Of a DNA stretch of 64,000 nucleotides, positions 19,096 through 27,732 are shown one piece after another. The stretch covers positions 1 through 64,000 of the forward strand of contig NZ_JASC01000013.1 in the NCBI RefSeq assembly GCF_000622365.1. The letters are read 5' to 3'. The position numbers were made by a program, and so were the translations under genes. The stretch is from Sulfitobacter noctilucae (GTDB lineage Bacteria; Pseudomonadota; Alphaproteobacteria; Rhodobacterales; Rhodobacteraceae). Within the stretch, counting starts at the first letter, position 1, and every line of letters begins with the position of its first letter. The notes below the pieces were generated by a model. That model was given only the letters and a program-made list of their open reading frames with translations. It was not told where the DNA came from and did no database searches.

Positions 19096-20694
19096 ATGAC
19101 ATTTGGACGGGTAAACCCGCAGTTCCGCCTTGAGGATCAACAGATCACCGGGTTGGGCGATGTCTATTACAACCTGATGGAACCCGCGCTGATCGAAACC
19201 GCGCTGAAGCGGGACGAGGGCACACTGGGCAATGGCGGTGCCTTTTTGGTCACCACCGGCAAGTTTACCGGGCGCTCTCCCAAAGACAAACATGTGGTCA
19301 AGACCGCCAGCGTGGCCGAAAAAATCTGGTGGGAAAACAACGCCGAGATGTCGCCCGAAGGGTTCGACGCGCTTTATGAAGACATGCTGGCCCACATGCA
19401 GGGCAAGGAATATTTCGTCCAGGATTTGGTCGGCGGTGCGGACCCGCGTCATTCGATCAACGTACGCATGGTCACCGAATTGGCATGGCATGGCCTGTTC
19501 ATCCGCCACATGCTGCGCCGCCCGGACCGTGCCGATCTGGATGATTTCATCGCCGACTTCACAGTGATCAACTGCCCCAGCTTCTCTGCTGATCCGCAAA
19601 AACACAATTGCCGGTCAGAGACCGTTATCGCGATGAACTTTGACCGGAAGCTGATCCTGATCGGCGGCACGGAGTATGCGGGCGAGAACAAGAAATCCGT
19701 CTTCTCACTGCTGAACTATCTTCTTCCTGAAAAAGGCATCATGCCGATGCATTGCTCTGCCAACCATGCGGTAGGCAATCCTGTTGATACAGCTGTGTTC
19801 TTTGGTTTGTCCGGTACGGGCAAGACAACACTTTCCGCAGATCCGCAGCGCGTTCTGATCGGCGACGATGAACATGGCTGGTCTGACAACGGCACCTTCA
19901 ACTTTGAGGGGGGCTGTTACGCCAAAACAATCAACCTCAGCCGCGAAGCGGAGCCGGAGATTTACGACACTACGTCGAAATTCGGTACCGTGATCGAAAA
20001 CATGGTCTACGATGAAGAGACCAAGGAACTGGATTTTGACGACGACTCACTGACGGCGAACATGCGCTGCGCGTATCCGCTGCACTATATTTCGAATGCG
20101 TCAGAGAAAGCGGTCGGCGGACACCCGAAGAACATCATCATGCTGACCTGCGATGCCTTTGGCGTGCTGCCCCCCATCGCACGGCTCACCCCGGCGCAGG
20201 CGATGTATCACTTCCTGTCCGGCTTTACTTCCAAGGTTGCGGGCACAGAGCGCGGCGTGACCGAACCTGAGCCGACCTTCTCCACCTGCTTTGGCGCGCC
20301 CTTCATGCCACGTCGGCCGGAAGTCTACGGCAACCTGCTGCGCGAAAAGATCGCCCAGCACGGCGCGACTTGCTGGTTGGTGAATACGGGCTGGACCGGC
20401 GGCGCTTATGGCACCGGGAGCCGGATGCCGATCAAGGCAACGCGCAACTTGCTGACGGCCGCGTTGGAAGGTGCACTGGCGTCCGTTGAATACCGCAAGG
20501 ACGCGAACTTCGGTTTCGAAGTGCCCGTCGCGGTACAGGGTGTGCCGGACATCCTGCTTGATCCGCGCCGCACATGGGACAACCCCGAGGCCTATGACCG
20601 TCAGGCAGCTAAACTGGTTGGCATGTTCTCGTCCAATTTTGAGCAGTACCTGCCCTTCATCGACGATGATGTGAAATCAGCCGCGATCGGCTAA
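19096..20694 (+). CDS. pckA: Phosphoenolpyruvate carboxykinase (ATP)
   Basis: A 532-residue ATP-dependent PEP carboxykinase that converts oxaloacetate to PEP for gluconeogenesis. The kinase-1a loop LSGTGKTT lies at 238-245, followed by the metal-binding GDDEHGW region, and the oxaloacetate-binding [12 protein letters not shown] is near 55-66. AGGAGAG precedes the ATG. Full length for the family. It is divergent from chvI; a strong hairpin follows at 20704-20734. Confidence 0.97.
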   Translation: MTFGRVNPQFRLEDQQITGLGDVYYNLMEPALIETALKRDEGTLGNGGAFLVTTGKFTGRSPKDKHVVKTASVAEKIWWENNAEMSPEGFDALYEDMLAHMQGKEYFVQDLVGGADPRHSINVRMVTELAWHGLFIRHMLRRPDRADLDDFIADFTVINCPSFSADPQKHNCRSETVIAMNFDRKLILIGGTEYAGENKKSVFSLLNYLLPEKGIMPMHCSANHAVGNPVDTAVFFGLSGTGKTTLSADPQRVLIGDDEHGWSDNGTFNFEGGCYAKTINLSREAEPEIYDTTSKFGTVIENMVYDEETKELDFDDDSLTANMRCAYPLHYISNASEKAVGGHPKNIIMLTCDAFGVLPPIARLTPAQAMYHFLSGFTSKVAGTERGVTEPEPTFSTCFGAPFMPRRPEVYGNLLREKIAQHGATCWLVNTGWTGGAYGTGSRMPIKATRNLLTAALEGALASVEYRKDANFGFEVPVAVQGVPDILLDPRRTWDNPEAYDRQAAKLVGMFSSNFEQYLPFIDDDVKSAAIG

Positions 20695-20703
20695 CGCAAA
20701 TGC

Positions 20704-20734
20704 GCACAAGAGCCGCCCGATAAGGCTCTTGTGC
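20704..20734. terminator. Hairpin between convergent pckA and the next gene
   Basis: GCACAAGAGCC (20704-20714) and GGCTCTTGTGC (20724-20734) form an 11-bp stem with a nine-base loop. Neither side has a run of Ts, so termination may be incomplete or Rho-assisted, or the structure may protect the mRNA 3' end. Confidence 0.55.
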
Positions 20735-20748
20735 AACGACAAAAACGA

Positions 20749-21465
20749 TCAGCCCGCTTCAGCCACCAAATCCTCGATCGGGATATCGAGCATGTATTTC
20801 GCATCTTGACGGCTAAGATAGATAAGAAACGCCTCGATCAGCTTTTCGCGCCCATGCACCGCCCAGTTCAACGCCCCAGGTTCGCAGTGCATATAGCCGA
20901 CCCGGCTGGAAAAGCCTTTGAACACGACAGCACGTACCATAAAGGCAAAGATCCAGTCAGGATCCCAACGCCGGATCGCTTCCGTCAGGCCGAAACGTGT
21001 CAGAACGGTCGACAGCCCGTTTCCTCGGTAAAGCGTGCCCTCCGGTGCCATCCAGACCTCACCATGGTAAACTGTGCTGCCTCTGATTCCATGTGCACCC
21101 GGTGACGAACGATAGCGGGATCTTGAAAAATCCACACCCGGGATCGGCGGTGGAAACTTACAATAGTTGCGCCGCAAATATTGGCTGAGCGGCAGGCCAG
21201 TCAAATCGATGGTCTTGAATGCCTGGGTATGTACCAAAACCCCATCGCTATTGCGCCCGATCAGCCAGAAGCCGTTTCCATCCCCAAGGGGATGAAGTTC
21301 TGGATTAAAGGGGTCGCCCAGTTTCTGGGTAGGTCTTTCTTCCGCGATAACACGCGCATACTCGGTAAAATCACTGCTGATGGTCACATCAATCCCGTGT
21401 CCAGCAAGAATCGTATTGCTGGCCGCGACCAAAGCAGCGGGACCATTCGAAAATTGAAACGTCAT
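20749..21465 (-). CDS. Unrecognised protein, possibly GNAT-like
   Basis: A 238-residue protein I do not recognise. The middle and end read like a GNAT-type fold: a strand GEVWMAPE, then the loop YRGNGLSTVL, which resembles the acetyl-CoA pyrophosphate-binding R-G-x-G-x block, a helix, WIFAFM, and GYMHCEPG near the end. This assignment is inference from pattern only. A strong AGGAGG nine bases upstream supports the ATG at 21465. It lies 93 bases downstream of a hybrid HTH protein on the same strand, and the two are probably functionally linked. No membrane segment or signal peptide. Confidence 0.6.
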   Translation of the reverse strand: MTFQFSNGPAALVAASNTILAGHGIDVTISSDFTEYARVIAEERPTQKLGDPFNPELHPLGDGNGFWLIGRNSDGVLVHTQAFKTIDLTGLPLSQYLRRNYCKFPPPIPGVDFSRSRYRSSPGAHGIRGSTVYHGEVWMAPEGTLYRGNGLSTVLTRFGLTEAIRRWDPDWIFAFMVRAVVFKGFSSRVGYMHCEPGALNWAVHGREKLIEAFLIYLSRQDAKYMLDIPIEDLVAEAG

Positions 21466-21558
21466 GGCCTAGTGCCTCCTTGTCCGTTCACCCGTTAAAG
21501 TAGGACAAAAGGCATGGAAATACCCGCAATTTGAATCTCGTCGGCTAAATCTTGTCGT

Positions 21559-22506
21559 TCAGGGGCCTTCACCCGAGGCCAATGCCTCGAACTTGGCATC
21601 CGCCAAGTCGAGCGCCGGGATGCTCAGATCAGCCAATGCGGCAAGATCCTCGCTGGGCAAACCAGTGATTTGAACACTAGCAGTGGGATTTACCAAGGTC
21701 ATTACCGCAAGGGAGCCATCCGGGAAAAACCCTGATATCATAAGGCGTTCGTAGGCCATCGGGGCCCATCCTTGGCCATCCTCGTCCGGCATTCTTGTAA
21801 AAACGTGATCCAGACGGGCCAGCTGCGTTGCCTGCACATCAAAAAATGCCTCGTTCAGCATATGGCCAAATGCCTCTCCGGCGGGCAATTCACCAATCGC
21901 CAGCCCGACGCTTGAGCGGGCGTAATCCAGACCGAACCAATCCACATATGCAGACTTCTCGCCGAACTCGACGCAAATCCATTTATTGCCTGATTCGCGG
22001 TAGATCATCAGGTACGGCCGAATATGCGCAAAATGTGGACTTTGGATGTGGCCGCCCGCCATTGTCCACGCACGGAAGGCCTCGCGCAGAATTAAGTGCT
22101 CCTGCTGCCAGATCAATCCCATCGGTTTCTGCTCTTGGTAGAAGTCCCAATCGCCCTTATGCGCCTTGAGGAACTGCAGCGCCCCAACTGACCCTGCGCC
22201 ACCGCCAAGCCAGATCTCGCCCCGTGCAAGGATGTCTTTCGCGCCAGGTAGCACCCTTTTGCCGAGATCGGTCAGGACGTATCGGCGCTCCTCAACGAAA
22301 AAAAGCGGCCCTTTCATCTCGACTTCGAGGTTCAAAATATGCCGCCTCACGGTTTGCCGGGTGCTGCCAAGTACCTTGACTGCATGACTTAAATTTAGCG
22401 TGGAGGCCAAAGTGACAAAGGAACGGATCATCTCGAACAAGAGCGCTGGCGGCGCACTCGCTTCAGGGACCGTCGTACCACTTTCAAAACTTGGATTAGC
22501 ATTCAT
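21559..22506 (-). CDS. LysR-type HTH protein with an unusual C-terminal domain
   Basis: A 315-residue protein. Residues about 25-90 form a LysR-like winged helix (FVTLASTLNLSHAVKVLG, then TVRRHILNLE and a YVLTDLGKRVLP end). The remainder does not look like the periplasmic-binding-protein effector domain of LysR regulators: it lacks the hinge pattern and is rich in aromatic residues (IWQQEHLILREAFRAW, WICVEFGEKSAYVDWFGLDY). It may be a transcription factor with a new sensing domain. It faces the PhrR-like regulator across an AT-rich gap and precedes the GNAT-like gene. No clear ribosome binding site is seen. Confidence 0.65.
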   Translation of the reverse strand: MNANPSFESGTTVPEASAPPALLFEMIRSFVTLASTLNLSHAVKVLGSTRQTVRRHILNLEVEMKGPLFFVEERRYVLTDLGKRVLPGAKDILARGEIWLGGGAGSVGALQFLKAHKGDWDFYQEQKPMGLIWQQEHLILREAFRAWTMAGGHIQSPHFAHIRPYLMIYRESGNKWICVEFGEKSAYVDWFGLDYARSSVGLAIGELPAGEAFGHMLNEAFFDVQATQLARLDHVFTRMPDEDGQGWAPMAYERLMISGFFPDGSLAVMTLVNPTASVQITGLPSEDLAALADLSIPALDLADAKFEALASGEGP

Positions 22507-22509
22507 AGT

Positions 22510-22598
22510 GTTATCTTTATAACTGATTGGGTAAACAAATAATACATCAATATAATAAATTTAATACTTCGACTATCTATCCGTGTATCAAAGATAAC
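22510..22598. promoter_or_regulatory. AT-rich divergent promoter region with a 9-bp inverted repeat
   Basis: GTTATCTTT (22510-22518) and its exact complement AAAGATAAC (22590-22598) bracket about 71 bases that are very AT-rich (roughly a quarter G+C by my count) in an otherwise high-GC chromosome. The region lies between the hybrid HTH gene and the PhrR-like gene and could bind one of them at two sites. Confidence 0.5.
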
Positions 22599-22672
22599 CA
22601 AATGTATGCAATTGATTGAATATGGTGTTTTAGCGAATAACCCTGAGGATACACAACCAGAGGTTAACACTT

Positions 22673-23032
22673 ATGTCACATCCCGTCGATCTGCACGTCG
22701 GTCGCAAACTCAAACAGATTCGCACCCTCCGGCGTTTGTCCCAAACGGATGTTGCGAAGAAACTGAACTTGTCCTTCCAGCAAATTCAGAAATACGAAAT
22801 TGGATCAAACCGTGTCGCAGCCAGCCGCCTGTTTGAACTTGCCCAGATTCTGGATGTGCCGCCGTCTTTCTTTTTCGAAGGCCTGCATGACAACGAAAAC
22901 AGCGCGCCTCAAAAAGACCCCGGCATGGAGATTGTAAGCGCGCTTGCCTCTATTAAGGACGACGAGATTAAAACGCGCATCGTGACCTTTATAGAAGACG
23001 TGTCAGGTGTAACGGTCGCCCGCCGCGGTTAA
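22673..23032 (+). CDS. XRE-family regulator of the PhrR/PraR type
   Basis: A 119-residue protein with a helix-turn-helix at about 10-64 (SQTDVAKKLNLSFQQIQKYEIGSNR split over the domain) and the PhrR/PraR continuation NRVAASRLFELAQILDVPPSFFFEG. Relatives in rhizobia respond to acid or stress and repress quorum-sensing or biofilm genes; the target here is unknown. AGAGG lies nine bases upstream of the ATG. It is divergent from the hybrid HTH gene and ends two bases before the convergent TauE/SafE gene, leaving no room for a terminator. Confidence 0.88.
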   Translation: MSHPVDLHVGRKLKQIRTLRRLSQTDVAKKLNLSFQQIQKYEIGSNRVAASRLFELAQILDVPPSFFFEGLHDNENSAPQKDPGMEIVSALASIKDDEIKTRIVTFIEDVSGVTVARRG

Positions 23033-23034
23033 GC

Positions 23035-23799
23035 CTAATACAGCGCGCGCCGCATCAGGTTTGCCCCAGCGATCAGCAACATGATCAAGGTAAACCGCTT
23101 GAACGTGCGTTGATCCACGCGATCAGAGAATTTACCGCCAGCCCACATTCCGATCAGGGCTGGTAGAACCAATACTAGTGAAAACGGCAGTGTCTCTGCA
23201 CGCAACACGCCTGATCCGGTATGCGCGAGTGTTAACGCCACAGCGCCCATGCCGTAGATCACGCCTTGCACCCGCATTTGATCCCCTTTCGGCGTGCCAA
23301 GCGCTGTCAGATACATGACTGTCGGCGGCCCCCAGACCCCGGCCAGCCCGCCCATTACGCCAGCAACCGCCCCCACCGCTGTCTCGACGACCGCGCTGCG
23401 ACGTTTGATGGAGAACAACACGCCCAGCAATTGCAGCGCCGCATAGGAAAACGCAGGCAAACCGATCGCGAACAGCAGAACTTCTTCGGGCACCACCCGA
23501 ACCATTTGAGCGGCCAGCACCAGCGTCACGCCGCCTGCCATCAGGAAATACCGGAACGCCTTGATCGACTCCCAAGCCGCCTGTGGCCCCTGCCGCAACG
23601 CTTGGACGCCGTTAGACATCAAAGTCGGGATGATCAGGCCAGCCAACGCCAGTTCCGGCGCGAGAAACAGCGTCAGCCCTGAGATCAGCACGAGCGGCAT
23701 CGCGAAACCGACCACGCCTTTGACGAATCCCGCGCAGAAGGCGATAGTCAAAGCAAGCAGACCCGTGAGCGGGCCCAGAAATGGGAAAAGCGCGTCCAT
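23035..23799 (-). CDS. Sulfite exporter TauE/SafE family permease
   Basis: A 254-residue inner-membrane protein with about eight hydrophobic helices, including FCAGFVKGVVGFAMPL in the first repeat and AVAGVMGGLAGVWGPP in the second, the paired Gly-rich motifs of TauE/SafE carriers. The family exports sulfite or sulfonate-like anions; the substrate here is unproven. The reading frame extends upstream without membrane character, so I place the start at the ATG at 23799; 23820 is an alternative. It is divergent from the methylsuccinyl-CoA dehydrogenase gene. Confidence 0.82.
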   Translation of the reverse strand: MDALFPFLGPLTGLLALTIAFCAGFVKGVVGFAMPLVLISGLTLFLAPELALAGLIIPTLMSNGVQALRQGPQAAWESIKAFRYFLMAGGVTLVLAAQMVRVVPEEVLLFAIGLPAFSYAALQLLGVLFSIKRRSAVVETAVGAVAGVMGGLAGVWGPPTVMYLTALGTPKGDQMRVQGVIYGMGAVALTLAHTGSGVLRAETLPFSLVLVLPALIGMWAGGKFSDRVDQRTFKRFTLIMLLIAGANLMRRALY

Positions 23800-23954
23800 A
23801 GGTCTACATAACAGGTCCATTTCCGACTGCACGACGAAACCGCAATACATTTGGGCGCGCAATTTTAAACCAAATTGACGCAGCAAAACGTATCTTTGTT
23901 GTGCTGCACCTGCGAAGGCGCTATGTGCGGGATAACAATATGAGGATAGAAAAT

Positions 23955-25646
23955 ATGGCACATGATGGTCAGGATATGACACTCGTGCAGGCACCGGTCC
24001 TGCTGGATGACTTGCTTGGTTTGACAGCCGCTGCTGTCCCCCCGGTCGAGGCTGTTTTGGAAAAGGCAAAGGACGCAGTCCGCGCTCTGGTCAGCGACAA
24101 TGACCGCGTATGTGCCGCCCTTGTCGAACAGCACCAGACCGCATCCCACGGCCTGGCCTGGCTGGCAACCTATACGCAATCCTTACAGCAAATGCAGAAA
24201 TGGGCCGAAGCCCTGAATGCCCAAGGCAAATTCGGCGAGACTGAACAACTGATCCATCAGATCGCATTTGGCGAATACCTTTGCCAGATCTACGGCGGTA
24301 TCCAGATGAACCAGGGCGAAATCCTGCGCCTGCAGGATATGGGCCTGAGCCAGGATGACATGCTTGGCCAGATGGAACCTGCCATCCAGACCCTGACGCA
24401 GGGTGGCAATACACAAGGCGCACGGACCCGTCTGGTCGAGCTGATGCAGGAGCAGTCTGCCAATATCACTGTCGGCGCTTCAGGCCTTGATGAAGAGCTT
24501 GAAATGATTCGCGAGCAGTTCCGCCGCTATGCGGTCGACAAGGTCGAACCCTTTGCCCACGAATGGCACCTCAAGGACGAGCTTATCCCGATGGAGGTGA
24601 TCAACGAACTGGCCGAGATGGGTGTATTCGGCCTGACCATCCCCGAAGAATTCGGCGGATTCGGCCTGTCCAAAGCGTCGATGTGTGTCGTTTCCGAAGA
24701 GCTTTCCCGCGGCTACATCGGTGTCGGCTCGCTCGGGACCCGCTCCGAGATTGCGGCAGAGCTGATTATCGCAGGCGGCACGCAAGAGCAGAAAGAAAAG
24801 TGGCTGCCCAGGATTGCCTCTGCCGAAACACTGCCAACAGCTGTCTTCACAGAGCCGAACACCGGTTCTGACCTCGGTTCCCTGCGAACACGCGCGGTCA
24901 AGGATGAGAACGGCGATTACAAGGTGACAGGCAACAAGACCTGGATCACCCATGCTGCCCGTACCCAGATCATGACATTGATGGCGCGTACCGATCCGAA
25001 CACGACAGACTACAAAGGCCTGTCGATGTTCCTTGCGGAAAAGACACCCGGCGATGATGCGAACCCCTTCCCGACCGACGGAATGACCGGCGGCGAGATC
25101 GAAGTGCTCGGCTACCGTGGAATGAAGGAATACGAACTGGCATTCGATGACTTTCACGTCAAAGGCGAGAACCTGCTCGGCGGCGAGGAAGGCAAAGGCT
25201 TCAAACAGCTGATGGAAACCTTCGAATCGGCCCGCATCCAGACCGCAGCCCGCGCCATTGGTGTGGCCCAATCCGCGCTCGATATTTCAATGCAATACGC
25301 ACAGGACCGCAAGCAGTTCGGCAAGGCGCTAATCAACTTCCCCCGTGTCTCTTCCAAACTAGCAATGATGGCGGTCGAGATCATGGTTGCCCGCCAGCTG
25401 ACCTATTTCTCTGCATTTGAGAAGGACGACGGGCGTCGCTGTGACGTCGAGGCCGGCATGGCCAAGTTGTTGGGCGCCCGTGTGGCATGGGCCGCAGCGG
25501 ACAATGGTCTGCAAATCCACGGCGGCAACGGTTTCGCGCTTGAATACAAAATCAGCCGCGTGTTGTGCGACGCCCGCATCTTGAATATCTTTGAAGGTGC
25601 GGCTGAAATTCAGGCACAGGTGATCGCGCGTCGTCTTCTCGGCTGA
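23955..25646 (+). CDS. mcd: (2S)-methylsuccinyl-CoA dehydrogenase
   Basis: A 563-residue acyl-CoA dehydrogenase with an N-terminal extension of about 150 residues (LLDDLLGLTAAAVPPVEAVL onward) that ordinary family members of ~380 residues lack. That extension, the overall length and the C-terminal FEGAAEIQAQVIARR block match Mcd of the ethylmalonyl-CoA pathway, which oxidises methylsuccinyl-CoA to mesaconyl-CoA during growth on acetate or C1 compounds. FAD-site motifs TEPNTGSDLGS and GNKTWITHA are intact, and the glutamate of FEG is the expected catalytic base. GAGGA eight bases upstream fixes the ATG at 23955. Confidence 0.88.
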   Translation: MAHDGQDMTLVQAPVLLDDLLGLTAAAVPPVEAVLEKAKDAVRALVSDNDRVCAALVEQHQTASHGLAWLATYTQSLQQMQKWAEALNAQGKFGETEQLIHQIAFGEYLCQIYGGIQMNQGEILRLQDMGLSQDDMLGQMEPAIQTLTQGGNTQGARTRLVELMQEQSANITVGASGLDEELEMIREQFRRYAVDKVEPFAHEWHLKDELIPMEVINELAEMGVFGLTIPEEFGGFGLSKASMCVVSEELSRGYIGVGSLGTRSEIAAELIIAGGTQEQKEKWLPRIASAETLPTAVFTEPNTGSDLGSLRTRAVKDENGDYKVTGNKTWITHAARTQIMTLMARTDPNTTDYKGLSMFLAEKTPGDDANPFPTDGMTGGEIEVLGYRGMKEYELAFDDFHVKGENLLGGEEGKGFKQLMETFESARIQTAARAIGVAQSALDISMQYAQDRKQFGKALINFPRVSSKLAMMAVEIMVARQLTYFSAFEKDDGRRCDVEAGMAKLLGARVAWAAADNGLQIHGGNGFALEYKISRVLCDARILNIFEGAAEIQAQVIARRLLG

Positions 25647-25660
25647 TACCCGCACTAAGC

Positions 25661-25685
25661 AGAGGAGGCATGACTTGCCTCCTCT
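25661..25685 (+). terminator. Hairpin downstream of mcd
   Basis: AGAGGAGGCA (25661-25670) and TGCCTCCTCT (25676-25685) form a 10-bp stem with the loop TGACT, 14 bases after the mcd stop. No T run follows, so termination efficiency is uncertain. Confidence 0.55.
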
Positions 25686-25700
25686 ACGCCCTCGGGCGTA
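25685..25700. promoter_or_regulatory. Palindrome just upstream of the TetR-family gene
   Basis: TACGCCCTCGGGCGTA (25685-25700) has 7-bp arms with a two-base centre and lies ten bases before the TetR-family ATG. Position and symmetry fit an autoregulatory TetR operator, though it could also form a small hairpin. Confidence 0.45.
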
Positions 25701-25710
25701 ACAAGGGCCT

Positions 25711-26229
25711 ATGTCCCGTACCCGTCTCTCCCGCGAAAAATGGATCACCGCCGGTCGTGCCGCTTTGGCTGATCACGGTCCGACAGCCCTTGCTGCCGAA
25801 CCGCTTTCCCGCGCGCTGAAGACGACCAAAGGGTCATTCTACTGGCATTTCAAAGACGTACCCGCCTTTCAGCAAGCGGTAATCGCCCAGTGGCAGGCAG
25901 ATGCATTGCAACATGTGGTGGAACAGCTGGGTCGAGATGACAGCGCAGACCAGCGGTTGCGCCAATTCGGCAATATGATTCTAGCAGACCGTGCCGAACC
26001 GCAGTTGCGCATCTGGGCGCAGCATGATGGTGATGTCCGCGCTGTTCTGGCTGAAGTAGACGAGGAACGGTTGAACTATATCACCCGCCTTCTGGCCCAA
26101 CTTGGCCTGCGCAATCGCGACTTTGCCCGCGCCCTTCAAGCATCCCTTATCGGGCTGCCTTTGCTGGCTTCGCCGTCCGACAAAGCCCCCTTTGATACAC
26201 TTGTTGATACGATACTTGCGCTGGAATAA
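25711..26229 (+). CDS. TetR/AcrR family transcriptional regulator
   Basis: A 172-residue repressor with an N-terminal helix-turn-helix (about 8-50; TALAAEPLSRALKTTKGSFYWHF, quoted in part as KTTKGSFYWHF) and an all-helical ligand domain. The ligand is unknown. A palindrome ten bases upstream is a plausible operator. It is followed after five bases by a META-domain gene, so both are probably on one transcript. Confidence 0.87.
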   Translation: MSRTRLSREKWITAGRAALADHGPTALAAEPLSRALKTTKGSFYWHFKDVPAFQQAVIAQWQADALQHVVEQLGRDDSADQRLRQFGNMILADRAEPQLRIWAQHDGDVRAVLAEVDEERLNYITRLLAQLGLRNRDFARALQASLIGLPLLASPSDKAPFDTLVDTILALE

Positions 26230-26234
26230 CGCGA

Positions 26235-26627
26235 ATGATTTGGCACCTCCTCCTTTCCACCCTGATGATTGCGCATACATTGCAACCCGACGAAACCGTC
26301 TGGCGATATGGAGGAGCGGACCGCGAATGGCACCTGGTCTCGCTCCATGGTGATCCGTTTGATGCAAAGGCGACCCTTACTTTTCCCGCCCGGCATGAGG
26401 TAGCAGGACGAGGGCCTTGCAACAGCTTTCGCAGCACCAACCGCACCCCGTATCCGTGGATCAAACTTGGCCCGATCATGGCAACCCGCCGCGCCTGTCC
26501 GGAGTTGCAAGCCGAGACCGCGTATTTTAAAGCGCTCAGCCTAGCATCAGTCGTCGTGATCGACGGCGACACGCTCACGCTGTCGGACGAAGAAAAATCG
26601 TTGATGATTTTCAAAGCCCGCGGCTGA
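26235..26627 (+). CDS. META domain-containing exported protein
   Basis: A 130-residue protein with a short hydrophobic N terminus ([16 protein letters not shown]) that may be a signal peptide, and a META/HslJ-like domain: [18 protein letters not shown] and a closing DGDTLTL. META proteins include HslJ, linked to heat shock and novobiocin resistance, but the biochemical role is unknown. It follows the TetR gene by five bases. Its 3' end overlaps the 3' end of convergent recO by 17 bases. Confidence 0.8.
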   Translation: MIWHLLLSTLMIAHTLQPDETVWRYGGADREWHLVSLHGDPFDAKATLTFPARHEVAGRGPCNSFRSTNRTPYPWIKLGPIMATRRACPELQAETAYFKALSLASVVVIDGDTLTLSDEEKSLMIFKARG

Positions 26628-27336
26628 ACGCCTCGACAAATCGGGCGCGTGCTTCCGGCAAGGGCTTGTCACCAAGATCCTTCGCCAGATGCGCCGTCAG
26701 AAAGTATCCCGTCGTGACAAAACCTTGCGCAATTTCCGCATCCGGTGCAGCGCCAACGCCGCGAAGCACCTCTGGCAGGGGCAAGAGCTTTTCGGCCCAT
26801 TCGCCGGCCCCTGCGGCCGATACTGCCCGTCCAGATTTGGGCGACACATAAACCAGGCCATCCACCGCCCCTGTTACCGCGCATTCCGTCAGATCAAGGC
26901 CGTAGCCCATCTCCTCCAACAGCGCCAATTCCCACTTCAGATAGGCCAGGGGCCACAAATCGCCCTGCCCCAGCAGATCCAGCAAAGCTTCGGTCCGGGC
27001 GTAAAGCGGGGGATGCGCCTCGCGCTCGGGCAGACAAAACGCCAAAAGCCCGGTCACCGCGTTCAGCCCCGCCAAAGCCAATCGGTCACTCATCGCAATG
27101 GCTGCACGGCTGCGTACCGGCTCCACGGTGAAACTGCCGATATGTTCTTCCAGCCGCCCACGCCAGGAAACATCGAGTTGTGCACCAGGCTGTAGGATGG
27201 GAGCGATCTTGCGACTCGTGCCCCCGCGCACAACGCCCGCATGCCGCCCGTGTGACGGCGTAAACACTTCAATAATCGCGGATGTCTCTGCATGGCGGCG
27301 CGCACTCAACAGTATCCCCTGATCGCGCCACTCCAT
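26611..27336 (-). CDS. recO: DNA repair protein RecO
   Basis: A 241-residue recombination mediator that helps load RecA in the RecFOR pathway. The OB-fold N terminus ([21 protein letters not shown]), GVVRGG, and the helical C-terminal half match the family. The start overlaps the stop of the DUF1491 gene by one base (TGATG). It is the last gene of the era-rnc-lepB operon region, a common alphaproteobacterial order. The 3' end overlaps the convergent META gene. Confidence 0.93.
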   Translation of the reverse strand: MEWRDQGILLSARRHAETSAIIEVFTPSHGRHAGVVRGGTSRKIAPILQPGAQLDVSWRGRLEEHIGSFTVEPVRSRAAIAMSDRLALAGLNAVTGLLAFCLPEREAHPPLYARTEALLDLLGQGDLWPLAYLKWELALLEEMGYGLDLTECAVTGAVDGLVYVSPKSGRAVSAAGAGEWAEKLLPLPEVLRGVGAAPDAEIAQGFVTTGYFLTAHLAKDLGDKPLPEARARFVEAFSRGL

Positions 27337-27665
27337 CAGGCCAGACCCTCTTGATCCAGAAGATGCCGCCCCTGTCTATCTTCCACTTCGATCACCCAAA
27401 GATCGGGATCAAAACTGCGCTGCCGGGTCACCGCCTCGTCCACATCACGTTCTGCCCCGCTGGTCAGTTCGACCCAAGCCCGCTCTCCGCTCATCAGATC
27501 GAATGACCGCTGAAACACCACCGCCTGACCATCCAGTGTGGCAAGCTTGACCAGAACCGCGCCGCCGGTGTCATCGCCATGCGTTACAACAAAGGCCGGA
27601 ATGTCGAACACAGCCAAGCGCGCCAGATAGGCATCGACCCAGAACCGTGCTGTCAGTCTTGGCAC
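27336..27665 (-). CDS. DUF1491 family protein
   Basis: A 109-residue cytosolic protein of the alphaproteobacterial family DUF1491, recognisable by [15 protein letters not shown] and [18 protein letters not shown]. Function unknown. It sits between era and recO and overlaps recO by one base, a conserved neighbourhood that hints at a role near RNA or DNA processing, but this is only contextual. Confidence 0.85.
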   Translation of the reverse strand: MPRLTARFWVDAYLARLAVFDIPAFVVTHGDDTGGAVLVKLATLDGQAVVFQRSFDLMSGERAWVELTSGAERDVDEAVTRQRSFDPDLWVIEVEDRQGRHLLDQEGLA

Positions 27666-27732
27666 CGGCCCTCTCCTTCACCCTTTTTCAAATACCCGAC
27701 ACTGCATTTGCCACCGGCACGGCGGCCTGAGT

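Noticed and set aside
18958-19605. Open frame on the minus strand across the start of pckA (215 codons)
   Set aside because: It is antisense to a clear pckA reading frame and shows no family pattern.
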